Below, piece after piece: positions 37,527 through 48,064 of a stretch of DNA of 64,000 nucleotides. Below the pieces are notes generated by a model. It did not search any database. It was not told the DNA's origin and saw only the letters and a list, made by a program, of their open reading frames with translations. The position numbers were made by a program, and so were the translations under genes. Each line of letters opens with the position of its first letter. The first letter of the stretch is position 1. Origin of the DNA: Monilinia fructicola (lineage: Eukaryota; Ascomycota; Leotiomycetes; Helotiales; Sclerotiniaceae); NCBI GenBank assembly GCA_008692225.1, contig VICG01000002.1, positions 1,876,001 to 1,940,000 on the forward strand, given 5' to 3'.

Positions 37527-39750
37527 TTATTTGAGTCGTCTACTCTTCGCTTTCTCTTTACAATCATCACAATACCATTTTGCTATACCACGTTAATTTC
37601 TTGTTCACAGTGGGGTACAAATGAGGGTGAACTTACCATTACCCTTGGGCGCGACTTTTAAGCCCACACAATCGAGATGAAACCATTCCTTCTCACAACT
37701 GAGATCATCACAAGCTACCATCTCGCCATAGCTAACGGCATTGCAATAACAGTAAGTAGGCTCATCTGCATCAACCTCAGCATCCTCATCATCACCTTGA
37801 GCACTACTTGTTGTGTCATCGTGTTCCATGTTTTGCTGGGCGATGAGTTGAGCGGCTGCTCCTGCACCTTTCTTGTGGCTTCTTTTGGCTGTAGATACAG
37901 GATCTGGAACACTGCGCGATGACCTTGAGCGAACTGGCTCAACAAAAGAAGGTATTGCCGGTGTTGATGGCTTGCTTGCTCTGCCACTCTTCGTAGTTGT
38001 TACCGTTGTTGATTGAATGCCCTGCATGGGATCTCCATTTGATTCTACCGTCTCTTCTCGCTTCATGCTCTCTTTGCTCTGCCCTACCACGATAGTGCCC
38101 AGTACTTCAGGATTTTGTGGCTGAGCATCCTCAAGAAGATGTTCTCCCTTCCCATTTGTACCGACCTCTTTCATTGTCGCCTTGACTTCCTGGACGGTCT
38201 TCCCGGTCACACTTGCAGCAGCTGCCAGATCAGGCGTGCCAGGTGCATTTCCGTTCGGCTTGTTCGAGGTTGAAGATGGAGGTCGCCGTGCTGTATCCGC
38301 AAGTGATTGTACTGAATTCTGCCTGGCCCTTGCTGAAGCCGGCCTCGCACCATTTGTAGGAGCAGGAGATGCCCGCACAGGTGGTTTAATATCGGGAAAT
38401 GTAGTTCGAATCGGAGAGGATGCTAAAGATGGCGACATTGCAGAGTTTACGGTGTTGTTTCTGCTTGATCATCGATTAGCGGAAGTACACGCTTTCTCGT
38501 TCAGCGGGAGCCACATACCTTTTTCTTGCTTGCCCATTGGGTGCGGCTCTAGCTCTCGCCGGTTTTTTGGTTCCATCCGGTGCTGGAGTTGACCTAGGAC
38601 TCGCTGCCTTGCCTTTAGACACTGTGCCATTACTACCAAAAACTCCATTCAGGGAACGCTCCGTTGATGGGCCAGCATTTGTACTTTTCTCAACCTTTCG
38701 CCTTTTGGGAGGGTTTCCATTTGTGCCATTCCCATTTGTTATCCCAAGCCCGACACCCGTTGAGGCCTCGGCAGTAGCAGCTTTTCGAGCTTTGCTATTT
38801 CCATGTGGTCTTTTATTAGAATCCGCCTTTTTCCCTTCTTGAGTATCATCGAAATCTGAGTCTGCATGCTGGGCTTTGGCTCCTTTTCTTGCAAGCAATG
38901 CTTGCTTCCTTGCGTCACTTCTCGCAGCGTGTTCATCTGCTACTTGTTGTGCCGCGGCACTAAGGGTACTTGTTGTAGGGGCGTCCCTTCTAGAGCTACT
39001 ACCAGGATTCGCCTTGGAGGTTCGATTCTCAGGATATGCCCAATGTGTAGTACTGCCGTATCGTGCCTCTTCACTCACTTCTTTTTCGATGTATGGGAAA
39101 CATTGATCGAGGCGTGCGAGTTGTTTGTTTAGTGCTTCGCTAGCAGTTGAGATAACATGATTTTTCTCATCGAGAGATACCAGCATGTTTTGCATGTAAC
39201 TAGCACATGCTTGAAAATGGCGTCTTCTAGGCATGTTAGGAGCATGATAAATAGCATACGCTGGATTGACGGGAACGAACGATTCCCCCTGCATCTCTGT
39301 CACCATGCCCGCAGGCCCACCGTTGCCATTTGCTAATGAACCATTTATACTGGCAGAATGATTATTCCCATTTGCAGACGCGGATCTCGAGTTGGCAGGA
39401 TAATTGAGTGTTGTTGTCGGTGGTGGGGTGTTAAGCGCAATATCGACGAGTCTTGCGAGCTCTTCTTCGGGCCCAAAGACTTTCGCGTCGACTTCTTTGA
39501 GCAATGTGAAGTGTCGCACGAGTTCCTTTGGCAATGCAGATATAGCATCTGCAAACTGGGTTATCGCAGGAAATATTTCGACTGTCTGCTCCGCATTTGG
39601 TACTGCATCACCGCCGCCAGTCGAACCTCTTGATCCAAGAGGCCGAGAACCAGGGAGTGAGGATCTAGGTGGATTATTTCGTGTTTGGCGTAGAGGCTGA
39701 GCTCTGCGGCTTGAAGAGGGGTCCGAAGGAGGTGCTTTTGCAGTTTTCAT
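37527..39750 (-). CDS. ING-family chromatin regulator with C-terminal PHD finger
   Basis: Three exons (38519-39750, 37637-38460, 37527-37582; introns 58 and 54 nt) give 703 residues with an intact frame. The N-terminal ING domain (about residues 55-220) includes FPAITQFADAISALPKELVR and LLKEVDAKVFGPEEELARLV. The middle is long, Ala/Ser/Lys-rich and disordered, with basic stretches (PPKRRKVEKS). The C-terminus is a C4HC3 PHD finger (about 648-695): YCYCNAVSYGEMVACD, KEWFHLDCVGL, and KWYCDDCKEK completed by the short last exon. ING proteins read H3K4me3 and tether NuA4/NuA3 acetyltransferase or Rpd3L deacetylase complexes. Which yeast paralogue (Yng2, Yng1 or Pho23) it matches I cannot decide. 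I chose the first in-frame ATG (39748-39750); earlier codons lack one. It runs tandem with the prenyltransferase upstream. Confidence 0.93.
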
Positions 39751-40468
39751 TGTGAGTGTCGACGTAAATTTCGACAACCAGGAGAGGAATTCGAGGAGGA
39801 AGCTGTGCGACACGCGCAAATCGAATTTGAAGTGATTCTGAGTGCAATTTTTAACTTCTGAAGCCCATTGGAAGTTGTCATCAGATTCGAGAAAGTCGTC
39901 TTAGCACTTGATATTGTTAAGACTTATGCCAGCTTTGTAGAGTTGCAGAAGATCTGGGTGGGTGATCACTCCGGTCTGCTAGGTTAAAATGCGCGGGCAG
40001 AATTATCTCACCGCCTAGATTGTGCTAATTACGGTGGGCTCAAAAACTGCCGAGCTTAATTGAATTTATTATTTTCTGATATCATTGATTAGTAGGAGAG
40101 TGAAGTGAAGTGAATAGATAAAGTCGTAATAAATATATGAAATATATCCATGGATATATCAATCACATTTCTTCTTCTATTCATCCCAGCATATTTTAAT
40201 TTCGTTTTTATATCTTCCATGATGAGAATTCAAGATCGTTAAAGCTCTCTTTCTCTCTAGGTATATAGAGACATCTTACCATGCACTACTTGGGCAGAAT
40301 TTGTAGCTTTTGCAGACAGATTCTCGTCAACCCTCCATTATCAATCCTTCAAAATGCTATCCGCCGCCATAGTTCGATTATCTATCTCCAGAACAAAGAT
40401 CAAACCACTTTCAAACTCCCAAGTCCCATCTGTTATGCCAATTCCCGCTTTAAAATTTCCCTGGATAT
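39751..40468. other. Intergenic between two tandem minus-strand genes
   Basis: AT-rich, 0.7 kb; probably the ING gene promoter and the 3' end of the prenyltransferase gene. The plus-strand frame at 40281-40472 has no recognisable feature. Confidence 0.5.
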
Positions 40469-41635
40469 CTAACGCGTTCTAACATTTGATGCTTTTGTTC
40501 CATTCCCCTGCGCCTTTTCTTCAACATGCTTCTGTTTCCACTGCCATTCTACTAAAACAGGTAGGAACTGCCATAGATCAAATTCCGGCCATAAACAATC
40601 CAAGAAGACTATCTCTGTAGTCTCATGACACTGCCATAACATAAAGTCGCTTAATCTATTGACTCCACTCGTTCGGATCAAGAGGTCTAAAGGAGGGTCC
40701 CCAGCTGTGAATAGATTCTCTGCAAGCGTATCTATTGATATCAATTCGGGGTCAGGAAACACACCAGCTTCGGGGCTGCTTGTTGGCGGCGACTCGGGGT
40801 TTAGGGTTGTAGAGGATGATACGGATTCATCCGGTTCGGATAAGTTCGAGGGTGTAGGAGAGGTAGCTCTCAAAGCTGAATTTGACACGGAGCTGATATT
40901 TCTCGACTTGAGCTTTTGTGAAATTCGGGTCTGCGAGAACGGTCGCTGCTGTGTATATGTTGGCGTTGAGTAATTTTCCACAGTAGTTTTGATCGCGGTT
41001 GTGATTTCATCTCGAGACGTGTATGGGAAGCAGATATTAAGTGCGCAACTAGAAGAATGTTAGTCATTGACCGATTTGGCAGCATTGATATAGCCCGACT
41101 TACTCTCCGTTATCCTTTGTCATCTCCACAGCTCTATCAATGGCTTCCAAAACATCGTCTTTGACCAAATTCCTCTGGCCAAGAACTCGAACGCTGGCTC
41201 CGTACCTGTCCAGCAAATCCCCGTGTTGCGCCAATTGTACCAGCTTAACCTTTGCCATTTCCATAAGAGCATCCACCTCGTACTTTGAACGTTTGAAATT
41301 CTCAATACTGAATGCGTAAACCGTAACGACTTTCACTCCAGACTTGTAGCACACTTCTAGTATCTGCGAATCATTAGCAAAGGAACACCAGCCATCCTCG
41401 TAAAAAGCCAAACCCTTGCTAAGGCCTCAAAACCCAAATTGTGACCCTCTACTGTCTCTATTTTATGACTCCGCGCAAAGCGCCTGTTCCCATCCATCAC
41501 GAATGCCACATGTTGAGGAATAGGACCTTGTCGCAATGCGCCGATAATTAATTCTCTCAACTTGTCGATGCCCCATTCGATGGGTGGCGAGGCTAGCATC
41601 CATTTCCGGAGCTGCGAGACGTGCCTCGAGGACAT
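40469..41635 (-). CDS. Cis-prenyltransferase (dehydrodolichyl diphosphate synthase, RER2/SRT1 type)
   Basis: Three exons (41414-41635, 41104-41363, 40469-41048; introns 50 and 55 nt) give 353 residues with an intact frame. The enzyme condenses isopentenyl diphosphate onto FPP to make dehydrodolichyl diphosphate at the ER, the source of dolichol for glycosylation. All conserved regions are present: [19 protein letters not shown] with the catalytic Asp (about residue 48), [18 protein letters not shown], the Tyr-Gly-Ala-Ser-Val-Arg-Val strand, [16 protein letters not shown], and the diphosphate-binding [17 protein letters not shown] (about residue 290), followed by [13 protein letters not shown]. 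Between the fourth and fifth conserved regions lies a Ser/Thr/Pro-rich insert of roughly 90 residues, longer than in yeast Rer2. The first intron starts with the less usual GTTTGG. Confidence 0.95.
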
Positions 41636-42732
41636 GCTTGCTGTATGAAGGGATGCAGCACAGCAGGAGGAAGCTAAGGCCGTGTGACGAGAGAGAATGA
41701 TGCTGGGTCGAAGGTAATATAAAGATGTATGTTAGATGAGTGTCTGCTTTCCCTTTGGAAGTTGATGTATAGTGTCCGAGTTTGTTGTGTTGAAGTCAGT
41801 GAATGTTAAAACACTGACGTATCCCTTTAGAGTTTGCGGGGATGGTATCGGACAGTAGGTAGCTGGAGATCGGCAATTTGATTGATTAACGGTCTTTTTG
41901 TGCTTTGGTCCTTCAGGGTTTTGTGGCGATGTTTCTTTTCCGAGTATTGTTGCTCGTTCTACTGCACTCACTCAATAACCTTGATATACTGGACATGAGC
42001 GCAGGTGCCAATTGGATGCGTTGAATAAGGTTAACAACCTAAATACGTACTCGTATCAACACGTACTCGAGTAATACGTACTGCCCAGGTGGTCCTTATT
42101 AACCTTATTAGTAAGTAGGAGTAGGTAGCTGGAGGTAAGAGTGTAATCTTTCCACACCGAATATATACACTCAACATTCCATCCAGCACAACATGAAAGT
42201 TTTGGTTGTAAGGATTTCTTGTTGAGGTTTCATTGCATGCATACAAGTGCAACGCTGGAACGGCACAGCACGGCAATTTCTACGGTATCTATCTATTTGC
42301 AGGGCAAGTGCATGCATGTATGTATATATATATATATATATATATATCTCTCTCTCTCGCTCTCTATCAATACCAGGTATCATTATGCCACTGCATGTTT
42401 GCCGTGGAAATTGTATATTCTGTACTTTTGTTGATCGATCACTACTACGTATGAGTGACCACAGATAGATTACAACTCGTTTCTCCATTCTAGACTTAAT
42501 TCTCAAACTTGTGGTTGCTTACGGTTTTCACAGCAAGTGTTTTCACAACAAGTGTTTTGACATGCTGAGATATTATCATGCGTTGGCTCCGTCAGATTGT
42601 TGTTGGTAACTGTTGGTTCATTCTCTGTCTGCGTATTCTGTACTGGGGATCGCAGCAAAGTCTGGTGATGACGGAGGGAGGATCGAGTGAAGTGATGACT
42701 ATTCTGAAAGCATTCTAAAATCGCTCATTGGC
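41636..42732. other. Intergenic region with a TA/TC microsatellite
   Basis: No supportable gene. A (TA)n run at about 42323-42347 continues into (TC)n to about 42361. Confidence 0.5.
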
Positions 42733-43516
42733 ATGAGACTCATTCATGCTAGCTCCTTACAATTCCTCACCTCGAAGTCAATGACGTCTAAAGCCTATAA
42801 TGAAGTTCATGCTTGCCTTGACTCGCTCAGAAATTGCAAAAGATCGAAAAGCTTTCGACTCCCGATAAAATGGAATTTATTAAAAAGGCTTCCCCAAGGC
42901 CTCATCAAAGAACCCAACGATCGTATCGAGATTCGTGATAATGTCTTATAAGCAATGATTCCTGTTCAAGGCACAACATCTGTTCACCTTAGCGATACTG
43001 TATTGTTTTCCCTCGCGGAAGCCAATGATATTTATGGATAAAGTGAAATTTTCGATTCTCGAACCATCGCTGCATCTGTACCATAAATTACGTGAGCTGA
43101 CTCTTCTCCGCAATATCATTGATCAATGTAAGAGAACGTAATATAAATATACACGGATGCACCGACCTCTCATAGGACTTCGCCTCTACCCAATCTTTCC
43201 AAGTCTTGCATGTATCTCGCTAAGAAATACCACTCTACCGATAGGAGGAGGCAAAGATGGGGAATCGCCCACGCATGTACCCAAAGGCACAAAGCTACAT
43301 GTCCATTTCTATGGCGTGCATCGTGTCGAACCAGTGTTTGGTCATAAAATTATAAAATTGAGTCCTCACCCAGCCAGATGGTACTCTAACTGCCCGAGAT
43401 CTCGCGAATACATGCATTTCGGAAGAGAACCAGATGCTTATGTAGATCAGCATAAAGTATTGGCAGAAGCATTCTACACTCTAGCAAGATCTGCGCAGCT
43501 TCACAGGCGAACATAG
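42733..43516 (+). pseudogene. Decayed cytochrome P450 C-terminal half (CYP52/CYP63-like), RIP-type mutations
   Basis: The frame at 43157-43516 reads as the P450 C-terminal domain: GLRLYPIFPSLACISLRNTT, LPIGGGKDG, THVPKGTKLHVHFYGVHR, and a degraded heme loop MHFGREPDAYVDQHKVLAEA in which the Cys ligand and two Gly are gone. Upstream, DRIEIRDNVL, a stop, then AMIPVQGTTSVHLSDT matches the oxygen-activating I helix (G-T-T-S), and LRELTLLRNIID corresponds to the segment before the ExxR helix. An old intron (about 43128-43170) still has GT and AG ends. Most substitutions at invariant sites (Gly to Arg, Glu or Asp; Cys to Tyr) fit G-to-A transitions. The gene encodes no working enzyme. The 5' half was not found. 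Confidence 0.8.
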
Positions 43517-44043
43517 AGTCAAATGCAAAAGGATGGGCTGGTCAACGGAACTTGAAAGTTAGCAATGTGAACGGCTGGAAAGTTGTTTGCATATCAGCGT
43601 TAAAGTGATTCAAGCACTTTCTCGGTATTCCTCGACCATCTGCGATAAAAGTTGGCTGAAAATCGTATCTAGTCAAAGCTTGTTCAAACGTTGCGGGTTG
43701 GAATTTGGCACGCAGGGCTTGTGATTGGAATGTAAATCCCAAAATAGACATCCACAAGATAGCTCGCCGCATATTTTATTCTGAAACACTACTAAAAGCA
43801 GACATATTTTTCATTCTCTTGGACTGGAATTGTGGCGGGTATCTGGAGTGATCTCGAGGTGGCTGGTAGTTCGGTTTGCATATGAGGATATGAAGTGAGA
43901 GGTGAGTTTATGAGTGAATTTTCCCCCAGGTCTATGGCCGGGACGCCTACTTAAAGAGACGTCTTCCCTCATAGTCTCAACAATCAAATCCATCGAATTC
44001 AAAGCTAGAAATATATACAAACGAAAAAAGCATCAGCCCAACC
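43517..44043. other. Intergenic sequence 5' of the GPI-anchored protein gene
   Basis: No supportable gene. A 76-codon minus-strand frame at 43542-43772 begins with a hydrophobic stretch but has no homologue I recognise. Confidence 0.4.
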
Positions 44044-44461
44044 ATGCCTCGATCCTACCAACCCGTCCTCTTCCTCGCCGCTCTCACCTTCCTCTTCATG
44101 TTCTCCATCCAAGTCCAAGCACAAGATGCTTCCGGCCGTCCCCATTCAAGCATCCATACCAACGGGACATTGTAAGTTTGCCCCCTCCTCCACTGTTCTT
44201 CCCCTTGAGACCTCGATGCTCTCTCTACCTGCCCTCTTCCACCTTTCGCCTCGCCATTCAAGCTAACGAAACAACGCCAGCACACGACAACCCCCCACAA
44301 GCACCGGCCACAGAAATGGCACCACAAGTGCTACTCCCACAATCACGGACTCTGGTGGATTCGCAACTGGCACCAGTATCATCAATGCGGGTGACAATGT
44401 GTCGCCTCAAGTTGCCATTGGGGGGCTTGCGGTGGTTTTGGGATGGCTTTTGGCTTTTTGA
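44044..44461 (+). CDS. Small secreted, probably GPI-anchored Ser/Thr-rich protein
   Basis: Two exons (44044-44171 and 44281-44461, intron 109 nt with GCTAAC branch) give 102 residues. The N-terminus MPRSYQPVLFLAALTFLFMF and SIQVQAQDA form a classic signal peptide with cleavage after an Ala-x-Ala-type site. The middle is rich in Thr, Ser and Gly (TGHRNGTTSATPTITD, with an N-glycosylation sequon NGT). The C-terminus has small residues (INAGDN) followed by a hydrophobic tail VAIGGLAVVLGWLLAF up to the stop, the layout of a GPI attachment signal. It would be displayed at the plasma membrane or wall. The longer single-frame reading through 44624 ignores the intron and has no signal peptide, so I rejected it. 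Confidence 0.82.
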
Positions 44462-45346
44462 GATGTGGAAAGGGAAAGTGGTTGGTGATAGGTTGATTGG
44501 GTCTTCTGTGGATGGGAAAGTAGGGATGGGAAAGCGTGAGGAGGAAAAGGGTAGTGCGTGCGTAGTGGTTGGATTGGGGGAAAGGAGCAACTTAATGTGG
44601 AAGCTCTTCGGATCAAGGGAGTAGGATTGGAGATTTGAGGATGGAGTGGGCGATGGTATTTTGCTTTACTTTAGATAGATCGATATGCAATAATCTTAAG
44701 GGCTGCACTGTTCTGGCCAGGTGTCTCGATTCCCGATATTAGTGATGGTGTTTCTCTCAACATGCTGCAACCAGTAGTCCTTGTTTTTAGCCTTGATGTT
44801 CATTCTTCACCAGCAACAAATATCTTGTGGGAGGCTCAAACGGCAGATGAGGTAACTGAGGACACAACGCCGTAAGATTACTGGTACAACAATGCTCGTA
44901 GATTCCTTGATCCTTTACACTTTGTCATCCGATGTCACCTCTTCGACTTCTGAATTAAGAAAAATGCCTCTACTTATGTGATTAATCAAAATCCAACGGG
45001 ATTCTGTTACCACTTCACTTTTAGGCGATGGTGATGAGCTGCAATTATTGTAGACTTCATGACAAGTCAAAATTGCCGCAAACTCGTACGACTATGAAGA
45101 GAGAGAAATGTAGGCCTGGTAAGATTTGCAATTGGGAAAGTATTTTCTCTCAATGCGCCCAAGAACCACCAATGAGGCGATATAAAAAGAGCTCTTATTC
45201 TCGAGTTCGTCTGGTGATCTGCCATATATTCATCTCGCCTCATCAATTTACCGCTTGGTATTAAGTCAACGGATTTCTGGTCGCATGAACTGGAAAAATA
45301 TTCCTTCCAGGTGACCTCTGCTTTTCTTCCACAGTGCTCTGCTTTG
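44462..45346. other. Intergenic sequence between convergent genes
   Basis: No supportable gene seen. The 78-codon frame at 45028-45264 shows no motif. Confidence 0.4.
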
Positions 45347-46264
45347 TTACGTTTCCGTCCTACGCTTGGTAGTTGAGCTTGAAGGAGTATTCTGTAGGGT
45401 AAGCTTTTCTTGCATAGCTTTCTTCTCAGCCTTCTCCTAGCTTTTTCTTCTTCTTCTTCAGCTTCTTCCTTATCCGCTTTTGGTGCACTTTTCTCGGCCG
45501 ACTTTCTTATCCGGGTGGCTTCTTTCTCTCTACAAAAATTTTCATTTCTGCTTGTCTCTCAGCCTTTCTCATTTTCCTTACCTCCTTGGCTTTTTTAAGC
45601 ACTGTTGCCGTTTCCTCGAGCTGCTCATACGTCTTTTGTTTTTTGATATTCTTGGTAGAGGTATCATCATCGGAACTGTGAATCATTCAACATAATTGGT
45701 GTTAGAATTGTGGATACACGAAGAGAAATTGAAGATCTGCGTTAATCTTTACTGCGGGGCTTATGCTCTTTTGAGGGGTACGCGGGGGCGTTTTAATTAT
45801 AGAACTACTAGGGCGAAAATACATTACACTAGAGTTGCCTTGAACATTCTCTTTTCGCGAAACCGGCGTTCCTGGCCTTTTAGACCTTGCTCTAGAACAT
45901 CTTTCCTTCTTCACCGGACGCCGTACTAGCAGTAGATTCGGACCAACTCGAAACTTGCAGAATGATCTCTTTAACAGAGGTAACAGAATGCCTCGGGCTG
46001 CGCGAACCATCACCAAAAATTCTGATCTTCTGCGTACATTTTAACAAGTGACTTGAAAGTGTCGGTTCTTTTGTGGCTGCAAGTATAATTACCACCAACT
46101 CTACGACTTTCACTGTTCTTATAACCCGTACTCGTGATGAATTGGAATTCTAGGTTCAGCTTCGAAGCTTCGGGAAGGAAGATCAAAAATGACGACGAAT
46201 TGGACAATGACTGCAGAACTGACGAAATTGGAACCAGAACGTAACCTTCCTTTGAGTAGTACAT
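45347..46264 (-). CDS. Unidentified Lys/Glu-rich coiled-coil protein, frame-broken
   Basis: Neighbouring minus-strand frames join if single bases are allowed to differ: YYSKEGYVLVPISSVLQSLS, NYTCSHKRTDTFKSLVKMYA, GDGSRSPRHSVTSVKEII, a proline/serine region with SSIIKTPPRTPQKSISP, then (possibly after a 45-nt intron around 45680-45724) SSDDDTSTKNIKKQKTYEQL, a long Lys/Arg/Glu/Ala heptad region with RKMRKAERQAEMKI, and a C-terminus TPSSSTTKRRTET stopping at 45347-45349. Breaks fall near 46017 (T run), 45898 (TT), 45530 and 45440. I do not recognise the family. The acidic-basic coiled C-terminus resembles tails of nuclear fungal proteins, some transposase-derived, but that is a guess. The 5' end is uncertain. 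Confidence 0.45.
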
Positions 46265-47395
46265 ATACTTGCTCAAACTAAATCATCATTGCTGACTTGT
46301 GATCCAGTATGTTGAACAGATAGGGTGGAGAGGTCGATGAGGTCTGACCTACATTTTATAACGAACTGTTTGTAAATCGACATAGGAAGAGAGTACAATT
46401 TGGTGGGGGTGATCTTGGAACGGTCTTGAGGATATTGTGGTGGGAGGCGCATAACAGAAAGGCTGTAAACAATGTGAAGGTTCGATAAAGGGCGCCACAA
46501 CCAGGTAGGCTTTCCAGTAGCTCAAAGGCTCACAAATTGAATTCGGCATCTTTCTCTGATTTCAATTATGACGCCGCAGACTAAATAGATACAGGATGCC
46601 AAGATTGAATGTATAAATTATCTTTGACTTCAATATTGATATATTGAGCATGGGGACTTACCCAGCGTTCCGCCCACCATGCACACTGCTGCAGTTTCCT
46701 TGATCAGCCGGACACTGGGTAAGTCCCAATGTTATCTTCAAATATCAACAAAATATCAAAAGGCAGGTTAACAGTGAGGCCGAAAACTACTCGGCCAAAT
46801 TCAAGACCAAAGACCTGAACTTGCAAGAGCCCAGCCTTGTAGCTTGTGCACTTTCGAACAGCTAGCCAAGCTCAATTCCAGAAACAGATTTAAATGCCAT
46901 CTGTTCGATATGAGATATGTCATTAATTGTATTGAACGCATGCGGAATCGGAAAAGCCCAATTACAACCTAGGTTTTGAGGCAAAGTCCATACCACCCGG
47001 ATGTAAATTCAGCGTTGGGCTTCCACTACTGCGAATCTTCACCATTATGGATTTCACCCCATACTTCCATGCACTGTCTACCGCCGGATCAAAACGCTCT
47101 GTACATTGAGTTGGCCATAAATTCTTTAATAGTGTTGGGTGACCAACCCACACGCTATGGGTTAGGTAGTCTGGTATCCACATACATATCTTCAATATCG
47201 TACACTTCGCGTGGGTCGACTTCCACAGGCACAGCTACCATGGCATCGTTATCACCATTATTGTGCCGAGTATCACGCACATCATCATTGGCCTAACCTG
47301 ATCGTCCGCAGCATCCCAAATTTCCATACTCCCATCCTGCCCCACCATATGATCATTGGCGACCTTTTGGTAATCCTAAGCACAAAACCCTTTCT
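46265..47395. other. Intergenic or unresolved 1.1 kb
   Basis: Short minus-strand frames at 46273-46549 could be an N-terminal extension of the frame-broken gene downstream, but I cannot join them. Nothing recognisable on the plus strand. Confidence 0.35.
46652..46728. repeat. 77-bp inverted repeat with 20-bp arms
   Basis: The left arm GGGGACTTACCCAGCGTTCC and the right arm, read in reverse complement TGGGACTTACCCAGTGTCCG, match with few differences around a loop of about 36 nt that holds CTGCTGCAG. No clear target duplication. Could be a very small MITE. Confidence 0.65.
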
Positions 47396-47825
47396 TTAAT
47401 GACTCAAAGTACTTCTTCTCTTCGACTTTCTCCTCTGCAACGTTGCCCTTCCCTTTCTCGTTTTAATTCTGCTCAAGAATCCGTGTCTTCTCTTTCTAAC
47501 AAAATGACTTGGACTAAATGTATTTCTGGGTCCACAGCGTACTTGCGTGGTACTCAATGCTGGGTGTGTGGAAATCTTCGGGAGGAGGTCTAGCGGTACT
47601 ACTTCTGAAGAAGCTACCACAGATGAGGTGGGTTTAAATGCAGAGGGAGATAATGTAGGTCGAAGGGGCGTGATTGATGTGAATGTTCTGTAAAGTTGTG
47701 AGAATGGAGAGATCACTGCATTGATCGGTGAATTACCTTTTCGCCAGAAGAGAACTCGACTGGAAAAGTACCCTTGATACAATTGGAGTAGCCCGGAGAC
47801 TATGAGAGCAGCGTAGACACAACAT
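47396..47825 (-). CDS. Mitochondrial large-subunit ribosomal protein bL34m
   Basis: The C-terminus is the bL34 signature: RCGPRNTFSPSHFVRKRRHG followed by FLSRIKTRKGRATLQRRK and SKRRSTLSH, the Arg/Lys-rich helix that packs in 23S-type rRNA. My preferred model splices 47737-47825 to 47396-47687 (49-nt intron, GTAATT..ACAG) and gives 126 residues beginning MLCLRCSHSLRATPIVSRVL, a typical Arg/Ser/Leu matrix-targeting presequence. The unspliced frame from an upstream ATG (47920) is 174 residues but has an acidic N-terminus unlike a presequence, so I prefer the spliced form. It is divergent from the gene at 48065. Confidence 0.88.
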
Positions 47826-48064
47826 TTTGCTTCAATTTGTGAATATGTTTCCCCGGACCAGATTTCGAGGTGCTCAACCATGGATGCAGTATCAAAATGG
47901 AAAAATACGCTAGCGGACATTTTCCCGCCTCAATCGCAAAAAAATCTTGGGCTTCGACAAACTTCCCGACGTTACACTTCGCAAATCGGTTTTTGGGGCA
48001 TTTTTCGACCTTTTAGTCCTTTTTGATTTAATCAATTCCTATTAAATTTGAAACCTCAATCAGA
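47826..48064. promoter_or_regulatory. Shared divergent promoter region, 239 bp
   Basis: The two start codons of bL34m (minus) and the Lys-rich protein (plus) are 239 bp apart, so one short region must drive both. No TATA box or named factor site is convincing. It contains an A/T-rich stretch near 48015-48055. Confidence 0.45.

Noticed and set aside
43542..43772. Possible 76-residue secreted protein (minus)
   Set aside because: The hydrophobic start alone is weak evidence; no Cys pattern, no intron and no homologue recognised.
43914..44624. 236-codon single-frame reading over the GPI-protein gene
   Set aside because: It ignores a clear GT-AG intron and is out of frame with the signal peptide and GPI tail.
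47396..47920. Unspliced 174-residue version of bL34m
   Set aside because: Its N-terminus is not presequence-like; a 49-nt intron gives an Arg/Leu/Ser targeting sequence in frame.
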